From NCBI GenBank assembly GCA_016209525.1, contig JACQWK010000428.1, positions 1 through 34,902 of the forward strand: a DNA stretch of 34,902 nt, given 5' to 3'. A model generated the notes under the pieces. That model worked only from the letters and a program-made list of their open reading frames with translations. It was not told where the DNA came from and made no database searches. Positions 16,985 through 24,945 of this stretch are shown here, in pieces (the first letter of the stretch is position 1; each line of letters starts with the position of its first letter). The position numbers and the translations under genes are program-made. Source of the DNA: Verrucomicrobiota bacterium (GTDB lineage: Bacteria; Verrucomicrobiota; Verrucomicrobiia; Limisphaerales; SIBE01).

Positions 16985-18172
16985 ATGCCGAGAGACTATT
17001 CCACAGTGGGCCATTGGCGCGGCGGATTCGACGAAGCGGCTTTACAGCAATGGGCCGAAGGATTACGCAACCAGCTCTCCGCGCCGCGGATTTCATTGGG
17101 GTTGGTCTTCATGGCTCCCCCGTTCTTTCCGCACGCGGCCCAGGTCTTGGAAATCCTCCGCGTCCACGCCCAAATTCCGCTGCTGGCCGGATGTTCGAGC
17201 ACGGGTCTGATCAACGGCGCGGAGGAAGTCGAGGAGGATGCGGGATTGGTGCTGGGACTTTTCCATCTGCCCGGAGCGGAACTTCGAGCCTGCCGCTTCG
17301 TGCAGGATCAAGTGGAAGAATCGAACGGCCCGGGTTATTGGCATTTGGAAACCGGCCTCAATCCGGATCAAGTGAACGGCTGGCTGGTTTTTGCGGATCC
17401 GTTCCACCTCGATTGCGACACGTGGCTCAAGGGCTGGAACGAGGCCTATTCGCCGGCGCCGATCCTTGGCGGCTTGGCCAGCGGCGAGCCGTCGGAGCAA
17501 CGCACGCAGGTTTATATCAATGGCGACGTCCACGAGGATGGCGGCGTAGCCATCGCCTTCGGCGGCGAGGTTGGCCTCGCCAGCGTCATTTCTCAAGGCT
17601 GCACGCCCATCGGCGAAACCTGGACCATTACTCGCGCGGAACGAAATTTGATCCATGAAATCGGCAATCGGCCCGCTTACGAGGTCCTCCTCGAAACGTT
17701 CAATGGCCTGCCGGCCACCGACCAGAAAACGGCCCGAGGCAACCTCTTTGTCGGTTTGGTCATCAATGAGTATCTGGAGGAGTTCCATCGAGGTGATTTC
17801 CTGATCAGGAACCTGCTGGGAGCCGACCCGAATTCGGGTTGCATCGCCATCGGCGCGTTTCCCAGAACCGGCCAGACGATCCAATTCCAACGGCGCGACT
17901 CGTCCGCAGCTTCGGAGGATCTCTCGGTGCTGCTTGAAAACGCGCGGAAGCGCCTCAGCGCCGGCGCCATCTATGGCGGCTGTCTTTGTTGCTGCAATGG
18001 ACGCGGTGCCCGCTTATTCGGCCGAACCAGCCACGACGCGAGCACCATTCAGCAGCAGTTGGGTCCGTTTTCATTGGCAGGATTCTTCTGCAACGGGGAG
18101 ATTGGGCCGGTCGGCGATCGCAGTTTTCTCCACGGCTACACGGCCTCGCTTGCGCTCTTTTTGAAGAAATGA
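16985..18172 (+). CDS. FIST-domain sensory protein
   Basis: 395 residues composed almost entirely of a FIST domain, an input module thought to bind small ligands such as amino acids. The FIST N part (about 30-220) has LLAGCSSTGLINGAEE and ILGGLASGEP. The FIST C part (about 230-385) has SAGAIYGGCLCCCNGRG, RLFGRTSHD and LAGFFCNGEIGPVG. There is no kinase, cyclase or chemoreceptor domain, signal peptide or membrane helix, so it is a stand-alone cytoplasmic form that must work with a partner encoded elsewhere. The ATG at 16985 fits the conserved start; the next gene, trmB, begins about 30 bases downstream of its stop, across a 7-mer array. Confidence 0.85.
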   Translation: MPRDYSTVGHWRGGFDEAALQQWAEGLRNQLSAPRISLGLVFMAPPFFPHAAQVLEILRVHAQIPLLAGCSSTGLINGAEEVEEDAGLVLGLFHLPGAELRACRFVQDQVEESNGPGYWHLETGLNPDQVNGWLVFADPFHLDCDTWLKGWNEAYSPAPILGGLASGEPSEQRTQVYINGDVHEDGGVAIAFGGEVGLASVISQGCTPIGETWTITRAERNLIHEIGNRPAYEVLLETFNGLPATDQKTARGNLFVGLVINEYLEEFHRGDFLIRNLLGADPNSGCIAIGAFPRTGQTIQFQRRDSSAASEDLSVLLENARKRLSAGAIYGGCLCCCNGRGARLFGRTSHDASTIQQQLGPFSLAGFFCNGEIGPVGDRSFLHGYTASLALFLKK

Positions 18173-18190
18173 CTGGGACGAAGGAAGTCG

Positions 18191-18239
18191 TCAGTGATCA
18201 GTGGCCGGTGTTCAGTGTTCAGTGACCAGTCATCAGTCA
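18191..18239. repeat. Tandem 7-mer array (seven units) at the trmB 5' end
   Basis: Seven 7-base units: TCAGTGA, TCAGTGG, CCGGTGT, TCAGTGT, TCAGTGA, CCAGTCA, TCAGTCA. GTG codons inside the array (18201 and 18222) are the only conventional start codons in the trmB frame upstream of the conserved domain. Confidence 0.8.
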
Positions 18240-18884
18240 AATTCCGAGGAAGGCAGTCGCCGCCCGTCGCCTCCGGCCTCTCGCCCATCGCCTCCTTCGC
18301 TGATCTATCGACCGTGTTCGTATGTCGATCGGCTTGATTTGCCGGACCTATTTGCACTGGCGCAACCGTTGGAGGTGGAGCTAGGCAGCGGCGACGGGTC
18401 GTTTCTGGCGGAGTACGCCCGGACCCACCCCGATCATAATTTCCTGGGTGTCGAGCGATTGCTTGGCCGGCTGAGAAAGCTTGACCGAAAGGGGCTCAGA
18501 CTCGGACTGTCCAATCTCAGGCTTATTCGCCTCGAAGCGTCGTACCTGGTGGACTACCTGTTGCCCGCGAACTCGGTGCGCGCCGTCCACGTTTACTTCC
18601 CCGACCCATGGCCGAAACGCCGCCACGAGAAACACCGGCTCATCACCCCGCGCTTTGTCGAGACTGTCCGCCTCGCCCTGGAGCCCCGGGGCAGGATCTA
18701 CTTCCGCACCGACAGCCCCGAATACTTCGAGCAGATCGCCGAGGTCTTTGCCGCGAATCCTGCTTACCAAGCGATTGGGACTCCAGGATCGTTGACCGCG
18801 CTTTTGACCGACTTTGAGCGGGATTTTCAGGCTCGAGGGATACACACCTTGCACGCGGCCTTTGAGCGCATGGAGGGAGCTTGA
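18201..18884 (+). CDS. trmB: tRNA (guanine-N7-)-methyltransferase
   Basis: 227 residues at most. TrmB uses SAM to form m7G46 in the variable loop of tRNA. The methyltransferase domain begins around SYVDRL (about residue 40) and has the SAM-binding VELGSGDGSFLAEYA, NFLGVER, the family signature HVYFPDPWPKRRHEKHRL and GRIYFRTDSPEYF, ending GIHTLHAAFERM. The first 38 or so residues are Ser/Pro-rich and not family-like. They are encoded by the 7-mer array and a degenerate Pro-rich stretch. No in-frame ATG exists before the domain; possible starts are GTG at 18201, GTG at 18222, or a CTG near 18300. The true start is unresolved. Confidence 0.9.
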   Translation: MAGVQCSVTSHQSNSEEGSRRPSPPASRPSPPSLIYRPCSYVDRLDLPDLFALAQPLEVELGSGDGSFLAEYARTHPDHNFLGVERLLGRLRKLDRKGLRLGLSNLRLIRLEASYLVDYLLPANSVRAVHVYFPDPWPKRRHEKHRLITPRFVETVRLALEPRGRIYFRTDSPEYFEQIAEVFAANPAYQAIGTPGSLTALLTDFERDFQARGIHTLHAAFERMEGA

Positions 18885-18923
18885 TGTGGGTCGACTAGAG
18901 CGGACTCGCGTCCGAAGCGACAA

Positions 18924-18974
18924 GGTTCATGGAGGACCTTCAAACCCGAATGGCGCGCAATGGGACTATAAACC
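18924..18974. repeat. GGTTCATGG-family element
   Basis: Begins with exact GGTTCATGG, contains AATGGCGCGCAATGGGAC and ends TATAAACC. It aligns along its length with 34735-34785 in the same orientation, with a decayed right end. Confidence 0.65.
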
Positions 18975-18983
18975 GGAGGTCGG

Positions 18984-19057
18984 GTAGGGCGCGTCTGTCT
19001 CAGCGCGCCGTTTTGGGTGGAACAAACTGACGGCGCGCTGGGACAGACGCGACCTAC
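18984..19057. repeat. Inverted repeat between trmB and the holin-like gene
   Basis: The left arm GTAGGGCGCGTCTGTCTCAG, continuing CGCGCCGT, pairs with the right arm ACGGCGCGCTGGGACAGACG, continuing CGACCTAC, over about 28 bases with a few mismatches. The loop is about 18 bases. An exact GGTTCATGG follows at 19063-19071. The remaining sequence to 19192 shows nothing recognisable. Confidence 0.75.
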
Positions 19058-19192
19058 GTTTTGGTTCATGGCGAGAGCTACGGCAGCAGGTTTGCTGAAG
19101 ACGGTTCAGCGGCTTTTGGCGCCAGGTTTTGCCGAATCTTGAGCTGCCGCAACTGCGCGACCTCTTCACGGAGTGCACGCAGAAAACCGCAC

Positions 19193-19630
19193 TCAGACAT
19201 CAATCACCGGCCCATTTCCTCCGCTCCCGCCGTTCGGTCGATCCGGGCCTCCGCGCTTCGTCTTAATCTCCACGCGGCTGGTCCCTAGCATGAAGTTCAC
19301 GACTAAGGAGATAACGCTAATGACGAGGGAACCCCAAAACGCCGCCCCGAAGCTGTCCACGTGGAACGGGCCAACGAGCCAGCCGACAACATAGAGCAAC
19401 AGAGCGTTGATGACGAAGGTGAAGAGGCCCAAGGTGAGAATCAACAACGGCAAAGCCACCAACAACATCAGCGGGCGCAGGAAGGCGTTCAAGATACCGA
19501 GCAAGAGTGAGGCAACCAAGAGACCAGCGATCGAGTCGCAGTGAATGCCGGAGACGACATTCGCCGCCACCAGGACGGCGAGTGTGTTGATCGCCCAACG
19601 TTGAAGGAATGGTTTCAGATTCTCGCGCAT
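19193..19630 (-). CDS. Phage-holin-4-like small integral membrane protein
   Basis: 145 residues with four hydrophobic helices (about 10-30, 33-55, 58-82, 90-115) and a charged Gly/Pro-rich cytoplasmic tail. ASLLLGILNAFLRPLMLLVALP and TLGLFTFVINALLL are the signature of the Phage_holin_4_2 (YvlD-like) family, a housekeeping membrane family not restricted to phage. Function unknown. The start codon ATG (19628-19630) lies 16 bases inside the 3' end of the rhamnulokinase gene, so it is the last gene of the ABC-rhaB operon. Confidence 0.85.
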   Translation of the reverse strand: MRENLKPFLQRWAINTLAVLVAANVVSGIHCDSIAGLLVASLLLGILNAFLRPLMLLVALPLLILTLGLFTFVINALLLYVVGWLVGPFHVDSFGAAFWGSLVISVISLVVNFMLGTSRVEIKTKRGGPDRPNGGSGGNGPVIDV

Positions 19631-21102
19631 GAGTTATCCCAAAACAGATTCTCGAATCTCCCATAAGCGTCATTCCACGAAGCTGCATCCTGAGGTTCGT
19701 AGGTCACGAGTTCGAGAGAATTGCGCACCACCTCGCGCGCTTCGCGCAGCGAAGGCAGATGACCGAGCGCGATCGCTTGGACAAGAATATTCCCCGCAGC
19801 GGTTGCTTCAGCGGGGCCGGCCAAGACAGGGATTTGCACCGCATCCGCCGTGAATTGGTTGAGGAGCGCGTTCCTGCTCCCTCCACCGACAATGTGCAGG
19901 CGGCGCATGCGGCTGCCGGTGATGCGTTCGACTTGCCGGAGCGTGCGGCGATAAAGCAGCGCAAGGCTTTCCAAAACGCAACGAACGGCGGCGCCGGGAT
20001 CAGCGGGCACTGTCTGACCCGTTTCGCGGCACTGCTCCGCGATCTTTCGCGGCATATCGCCTGGAGCGATAAAGCGCGGGTCCGTTGGATTGATCAGGGA
20101 GACAAACGGTGGAGCTTTGCCGGCAAGGTCGGTAAGCGCGGCGTATTCGAATTCCAAACCGGCTTGGGCCCAAGCACGGCGGCATTCCTGCACGATCCAG
20201 AGGCCAACGATGTTTTTGAGCAAACGCACCGAGCCCCCGTAGCCGATCTCGTTCGTGAAGTTGAGTTCGCGGCAGGTGTCGTTGATGATGGGGACTGGCA
20301 ATTGCACGCCGAGCAAAGACCAAGTGCCTGAACTGATGTACGCCCAATGTGAGGCGGTGCTTGAGGTCGGGACGGCGGCCACCGCCGCCGCTGTATCATG
20401 CGAGCACGTGGCCAGGATTTCGAGTCCGGCAAGCCCTGATTCCCGGGCGATTTCATCCCGCAACAGGCCGAGCTTCGTGCCGGAAGGAACAATCGGAGGG
20501 AACAAACGCGCGGGTAAATCCAGCGCCTGGAGAAGGCGGCCCGACCATGAGCGCGTGCGCGGGCTGTAAAGTTGGCTGGTGCTGGCAAGCGACTCTTCGG
20601 CATCGGCGACGCCGGAGAGCATGAAGTTGAAGCCGTCGGCGATGAGCAAAAGACGGTGGGCGCGGTCCAGCCGCTCCGGGGATTCAGCCGCCAACTGGAA
20701 TAAAGTGTTGAGCGGCATGAACTGAATCCCGGTCTCCGCAAAGATGGTTGGCCAGTCGATTTTTGCGTAAGCGTGCTTCACGCCGGCCGCCGTACGCGAA
20801 TCCCGATAATGGTACGTCGGCGGAATGACTTCGCCGTTCGCATCAAAGAGCAGATAGTCCACACCCCATGAATCGCAGCCGAAGCTTGAGATGGGCCGCC
20901 TAAGCTGAGCGGCCCTTTTCAGGCCAACCTTGAGCTCCGTGAAAAGTCCGGGGATGTCCCAGTGAAGCATGCCAGGAGCCTCCACTGGGACGTTGGCGAA
21001 CCTGTGAACCTCCTCCAGAGCCAGCTTCCCATCGGCGAGAGTGCCGAGAATCAGGCGCCCGCTTTCGGCCCCGAGATCACACGCGAGATAATGTGTTGTC
21101 AT
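19615..21102 (-). CDS. rhaB: Rhamnulokinase
   Basis: 495 residues, FGGY carbohydrate kinase family. RhaB phosphorylates L-rhamnulose to rhamnulose-1-phosphate. The N-terminal ATP/sugar-fold begins ACDLGAESGRLILG (rhamnulokinase-type DLGAESGR), followed by FGCDSWGVDYLLFD and HYRDSRT. The C-terminal half has CSHDTAAAVAAVP, YISSGTWSLLG, ELNFTNEIGYGGSVRLLKN and LHIVGGGSRNALLNQFTADA. The ATG at 21100-21102 gives the family start MTTHYLACDLGAESGR; longer versions overlap the ABC gene. It overlaps the upstream gene by 26 bases and the downstream one by 16. No other rhamnose gene (rhaA, rhaD, transporter) is in the window. Confidence 0.95.
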   Translation of the reverse strand: MTTHYLACDLGAESGRLILGTLADGKLALEEVHRFANVPVEAPGMLHWDIPGLFTELKVGLKRAAQLRRPISSFGCDSWGVDYLLFDANGEVIPPTYHYRDSRTAAGVKHAYAKIDWPTIFAETGIQFMPLNTLFQLAAESPERLDRAHRLLLIADGFNFMLSGVADAEESLASTSQLYSPRTRSWSGRLLQALDLPARLFPPIVPSGTKLGLLRDEIARESGLAGLEILATCSHDTAAAVAAVPTSSTASHWAYISSGTWSLLGVQLPVPIINDTCRELNFTNEIGYGGSVRLLKNIVGLWIVQECRRAWAQAGLEFEYAALTDLAGKAPPFVSLINPTDPRFIAPGDMPRKIAEQCRETGQTVPADPGAAVRCVLESLALLYRRTLRQVERITGSRMRRLHIVGGGSRNALLNQFTADAVQIPVLAGPAEATAAGNILVQAIALGHLPSLREAREVVRNSLELVTYEPQDAASWNDAYGRFENLFWDNSCARI

Positions 21103-22933
21103 ACGCTGCCTCCAGTTTCTCAAAGCTTTCCTCGATAAAGGTGGTGTTCTGGATGCGCGCCAACCGCGCGTACAAGCCATTCTGTGCCAGCAACTCCTCG
21201 TGAGTTCCCCGCTCGATGATCTGTCCGTGACGCATGACCAGAATCTGATCGGCCTTGCGGATCGTGCTGAGGCGGTGCGCGATCACGAAGCTCGTGCGGT
21301 TGGCCATGAGCCGTTCCAGCGCTTCCTGAATGAGCTTTTCGGTCGCCGTATCCACACTGGCGGTGGCTTCGTCGAGGATAAGGATCGGCGCGTTTTTCAA
21401 AAGCGCTCGGGCGATGCTGACCCGTTGTTTCTCGCCCACGCTCAATTTCACGCCGCGCTCGCCCACGCGCGAATCATAGCCCTCCGCCAGGCGAGAGATA
21501 AACTCGTGGCAATTCGCGGCCCGCGCGGCGTTCATCAGCTCGTTTTCCGTCGCATCCAGCCTGCCGTACTGAATGTTTTCGCGAACGGTCCCGTTGAACA
21601 GGAAGGCTTCTTGGCTGACGACACTGATCTGATCGCGCAACGATGAGAGGGAGAGCGTGCTAGTATCTTGGCCGTCAACCAGGATTCTGCCGTTGGTCAT
21701 TTCGTAAAACGCGGGCAAGAGGTTCACCAGCGTAGATTTGCCGGAGCCGGTGGGCCCGACCAGCGCGATCATCTCTCCAGGCTGCGCCCGCAAGCTGATG
21801 TCTTTCAGGACGATTCGGTCTGGCCGGTAGCTGAATCCTACGTTTTCGAACCTGACTTCTCCTTTCACGGGGGCCCGCAGAGTTTGTTGCCGACGGAGGT
21901 CCGCACGCTCTTTCGGCGTATCGAGAATATCAAACACCCGTTCGCCGGCCGCCCGCGCAGCCTGCAGCATTTGGTTCAAGCCGTGCAACCGGCCTACAGG
22001 TTCGTAGAACAGGCCCAGATAAAACAGGAAGCCGACCAGCTCACCCACGGTCATTTGTCCCGCCAGGACTCGAGTGCCCCCGAGCCAAAGAACCAGCCCC
22101 AATCCAAGCGCCGCCGAAAAACTCATGGCCGGGGAGTAGGCGGCCCAAGCTTTCATCACTCCGAGGGTGCCGTTTCGCAAATCGTCCGCGCGCTGTGCAA
22201 ATCGTGCGTCCTCGTGGACCTGCCGCCCAAACGCTCTAATTTGTCGGATACCCTGCAGGTTGTCCATGAGAAGCGCGTTCAGTGCGCTGGCGGCTTGGCG
22301 TTGCACTCGATATCGCCGATGAGCGGTCAGCGTGTACCAAATCGCTCCTCCTGAAAGCAATGGGATCGGAATCAGCGCCACCCAGGCCAGCATGGAATCG
22401 GTATAAAACAAAATGGTCAAAACGCCGAGGATGCTGAGCACTGCAACCGTGCCTTGTTCCGTCCCATCAATGAGGACGCGCTCGACTGAGTTGACGTCTT
22501 CGACCACGCGCGTCATTAAATCGCCGGAAGCTCGATGATCGAAGTATTCCACCGGCAATCGCTGCAGACGGGCGTAAACATCGCGGCGCATGTCGTAAAT
22601 GACGTTCTGTTCAAAGCGGTTGTTGATGCGGATGCGGAGACTGTTGAAACCATCCCGAAGAAGAAATGCAGCCAAAAGCGCTATCATGGTCGGTGCAAGC
22701 AAATCACCCTGCCTTTGGCCGATAACATCGTCGATGACGAATTGAGTGAGTTTCGGATAGGTAAAAGCGAAGAGCAGCGAGAGCACGGCGCAGCCCACGG
22801 TGCCCAATGCCATCAGCCTATAGGGCCAAAGGTACACCCCCACACGGCTCAGCACCTCCCGCGTCGAACGGGGTTTGGCCTCCAAAGTTGGGTCACTTGC
22901 GGCTAAGGAGTGGTGGTGGTGATGGCCGCTCAT
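21077..22933 (-). CDS. ABC exporter, fused permease and ATPase (MsbA-like)
   Basis: 618 residues. A six-helix exporter domain (about 25-335) contains RLPVEYFDHRASGDLMTRVVED and NLQGIRQIRAFGRQ. The ATPase domain (about 360-600) has Walker A GPTGSGKST (393-401), Q-loop SQEAFLFNG, signature LSVGEKQR in place of LSGGQ, Walker B ILILDEATASVD and H-loop IAHRLST. It should dimerise in the inner membrane and export a lipid or lipid-like substrate; the substrate cannot be named. Five consecutive histidines follow MSG at the N-terminus, encoded in the genome. GGAG lies five bases before the ATG. First clear gene of the operon with rhaB and the holin-like gene. Confidence 0.93.
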   Translation of the reverse strand: MSGHHHHHSLAASDPTLEAKPRSTREVLSRVGVYLWPYRLMALGTVGCAVLSLLFAFTYPKLTQFVIDDVIGQRQGDLLAPTMIALLAAFLLRDGFNSLRIRINNRFEQNVIYDMRRDVYARLQRLPVEYFDHRASGDLMTRVVEDVNSVERVLIDGTEQGTVAVLSILGVLTILFYTDSMLAWVALIPIPLLSGGAIWYTLTAHRRYRVQRQAASALNALLMDNLQGIRQIRAFGRQVHEDARFAQRADDLRNGTLGVMKAWAAYSPAMSFSAALGLGLVLWLGGTRVLAGQMTVGELVGFLFYLGLFYEPVGRLHGLNQMLQAARAAGERVFDILDTPKERADLRRQQTLRAPVKGEVRFENVGFSYRPDRIVLKDISLRAQPGEMIALVGPTGSGKSTLVNLLPAFYEMTNGRILVDGQDTSTLSLSSLRDQISVVSQEAFLFNGTVRENIQYGRLDATENELMNAARAANCHEFISRLAEGYDSRVGERGVKLSVGEKQRVSIARALLKNAPILILDEATASVDTATEKLIQEALERLMANRTSFVIAHRLSTIRKADQILVMRHGQIIERGTHEELLAQNGLYARLARIQNTTFIEESFEKLEAAYDNTLSRV

Positions 22934-23214
22934 TGCTCCAATCCCTGATTTGTCTGTTGGCCCTTCGCGCCAGAGCTTCTTGACATGTGTATCTTCAAGG
23001 AAAGAGGGACGCCGTGGAACGGCCCGCTACCCGCCTCTTCCATGGGCACGCTGGAAACCCGCCCTGCGTTGAGCAGAAGCTTCTCTTGAATCGTCTTTAA
23101 CCTGCTTGACCTCAATAACATGCCGTGATCTCTCTTCTCAATTCTCAGGCCGGAATTCCCGAGTTCAATCGGATCGTCACCTGCGTTTAAGGAGATCAAC
23201 GAACTCTTATGCAT
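22930..23214 (-). CDS. Doubtful small ORF upstream of the ABC gene
   Basis: A 94-codon frame whose TGA (22930-22932) overlaps the ABC start codon in an ATGA arrangement, as in coupled genes. The translation (starting MHKSSLISLNAGDDPIEL) has no domain, signal peptide or membrane helix that I recognise, and the codon choice is not clearly coding. It could be a real leader-type ORF, a gene remnant or chance. The rest of the gap up to 23385 holds nothing I can identify. Confidence 0.2.
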   Translation of the reverse strand: MHKSSLISLNAGDDPIELGNSGLRIEKRDHGMLLRSSRLKTIQEKLLLNAGRVSSVPMEEAGSGPFHGVPLSLKIHMSRSSGAKGQQTNQGLEQ

Positions 23215-23385
23215 ACGCCTATGTAATCTGAAGAATCTGAATTAGACAACGCTTTCGGAGGCCGCTTCCCTGAGATGGAATGGTGAGCATAGGGTCTATT
23301 GGGCAAAGGGTTCCAGCACTCGGAAATTGGGGGACCGATGCAAAAAAACGTGCATTTTTCCCGTGAAATGCTAGAAAAGTGCTGA

Positions 23386-24243
23386 ATGCGCGCGCTGGTC
23401 AACACACGAGACCCCGCAGCCGTTGAATCGGAAGTTCAAGCCGCCTATCAGGCAATGTTTCCGTACGCGGATCGAACTTTTGTTTCGAAGGCGTTTTTCT
23501 GGGCGCAAAACTGCTTCATTGGAAACTACCGCGACTACCAGGCGATTGACGCTCGTTATCACGACTTTGAGCATACTCTGCAGGGGACGTTATGCATGAT
23601 CCGCCTGCTCCATGGAAGGCACGTTGCCAAGGCCCAACCAGAGTTGACCCAACGCATGTTTAAATTAGGTCTCCTCGCCATCTTGTTGCACGATACAGGC
23701 TACCTGAAGACCAAAGATGATACTGAAGGCACCGGCGCGAAATACACTTTGATCCACGTCAACCGCAGCGCCGAGTTTGCCGCTCTGCTGCTCAGTGAAA
23801 AGGCTTTTGGTCCGAAAGACATCCTTGCGGTCCAAGACATGATCCGATGCACTGGAGTCAACGTCGATCTAAACGTGCTGCGTTTTCAAGACGAGCTGGA
23901 GCGGACCGTCGGTTTTGCGCTTGGAACGGCCGATTTGCTCGGCCAGATGGCAGCCTCTGATTACGTGGAAAAACTTCCCATTCTTTATCAGGAGTTCGCA
24001 GAATCGGAGCAGTTTAACGCCGGGACCAAAGCGGCCAGGGCTGTCTTCAGCAGCGCGCAGGACCTGATTCAAAAAACCCCGGCCTTCTGGAGCAAGTATG
24101 TGATGCCTCGGGTTGAGAGAGATTTCCAAGGACTCTACCACTATTTGAACCAACCCTACCCGGACGGACCCAATTATTACCTCAAATGCATTGAGGCAAA
24201 TATTGACCGGGTCCAGCGCATGCTCGCCGCCACGCCGGTTTGA
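23386..24243 (+). CDS. HD-domain phosphohydrolase
   Basis: 285 residues, cytoplasmic. The metal site is visible: ARYHDFEHTLQG (H59, D60, H63), ILLHDTGYL (H102, D103) and a later Asp in ALGTADLLGQMA. The YHDFEH motif resembles the YHN..H pattern of class I cyclic-nucleotide phosphodiesterases more than ppGpp hydrolases, so a cyclic-nucleotide or nucleotide substrate is plausible but not proven. The C-terminal half (about 200-285) is helical and unrecognised. The ATG at 23386 is preceded by a weak AGAAAAG. It stands alone, 64 bases ahead of a secreted-protein gene in the same direction. Confidence 0.82.
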   Translation: MRALVNTRDPAAVESEVQAAYQAMFPYADRTFVSKAFFWAQNCFIGNYRDYQAIDARYHDFEHTLQGTLCMIRLLHGRHVAKAQPELTQRMFKLGLLAILLHDTGYLKTKDDTEGTGAKYTLIHVNRSAEFAALLLSEKAFGPKDILAVQDMIRCTGVNVDLNVLRFQDELERTVGFALGTADLLGQMAASDYVEKLPILYQEFAESEQFNAGTKAARAVFSSAQDLIQKTPAFWSKYVMPRVERDFQGLYHYLNQPYPDGPNYYLKCIEANIDRVQRMLAATPV

Positions 24244-24307
24244 GAATTAGTTCAAATAGACTTGGCCGGCGCGTCGTCTGTCCTTATATCTTTCAGGTGC
24301 TCACCTT

Positions 24308-24757
24308 GTGATGACGCGGCTGCTCTATCTGACCCTTCTCGCCACGATGGGATTGCTGGCACCGTTGGCCGCAGAAAAGCCGTCGCCAACCCACTACGTT
24401 CAACTCGTCCGCGGCACCGATAACGAGAAGCCACCCGAGACCGGAGCGAAGGCCGTCGGGCCGAAACTGACCAAACGGCTTCAACCGGTTTTCCGATGGA
24501 AGAACTACTGGGAGGTCAATCGTGTCGAAGTTTCTCTGGAGCCGGGCAAGAAGAGCAAGGTGCGGCTTTCCAAGCAACACGAAGTCGAGATTGACCTCTC
24601 GACGGCCGGCAAGAGAACGGTCCGGTTTTACCAGGACGGAAAGCTCGTGAGCACTTCGACTCATCCGTCGGGCGAAACCCTCACCATTCAGGGCGAGAAT
24701 TCAAGCCCGGACAGCGCTTGGTTCATCGTCGTGCGCCGGGATAAACCCAAGGAATGA
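24308..24757 (+). CDS. Small secreted protein of unknown function
   Basis: 149 residues. A signal peptide (MMTRLLYLTLLATMGLLAPLAA, with likely cleavage before EKPSP at about 22/23) is followed by a lysine-rich beta-strand domain (RVEVSLEPGKKSKVRLS, GKRTVRFYQDGKLVST). No cysteines beyond the signal region, no membrane anchor and no lipobox. I do not recognise the family. The strand pattern suggests a single beta-sandwich domain in the periplasm. A second ATG is adjacent to the first, so the start could be one codon later. Confidence 0.7.
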   Translation: MMTRLLYLTLLATMGLLAPLAAEKPSPTHYVQLVRGTDNEKPPETGAKAVGPKLTKRLQPVFRWKNYWEVNRVEVSLEPGKKSKVRLSKQHEVEIDLSTAGKRTVRFYQDGKLVSTSTHPSGETLTIQGENSSPDSAWFIVVRRDKPKE

Positions 24758-24826
24758 TGCTCATTCGAAGGATCGGTTCCTTCCGCACCTACTGAGGAGA
24801 CCGTGGGATGGGCTACACGCGGAAGA

Positions 24827-24878
24827 TTTGTAGCCCCGCCTTTAGGCGGCCAGAACCGGCTCAAGCCGGGGCTACAAA
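24827..24878. repeat. TTTGTAGCCCC inverted repeat
   Basis: Ends TTTGTAGCCCCGCC and CCGGGGCTACAAA are inverse copies. Inside are CCGCCTTTAGGCGG and CCGGCTCAAGCCGG hairpins. It lies between the 3' ends of the small secreted protein gene (+) and mgtE (-) and could work as a bidirectional transcript end, though T-runs are absent. This type of repeat is familiar to me from Verrucomicrobiota and Planctomycetes genomes. Confidence 0.75.
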
Positions 24879-24945
24879 CGCCGGCCTGTCGTTCATCCAA
24901 CGGTCTCGTCAATAAGCCTGAATAGTTGGCTAACGCTGTGACGCG

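Noticed and set aside
19193..19630. Prophage holin
   Set aside because: The family name contains holin, but no lysin, tail or integrase gene is nearby and the gene overlaps rhaB in a housekeeping-type operon.
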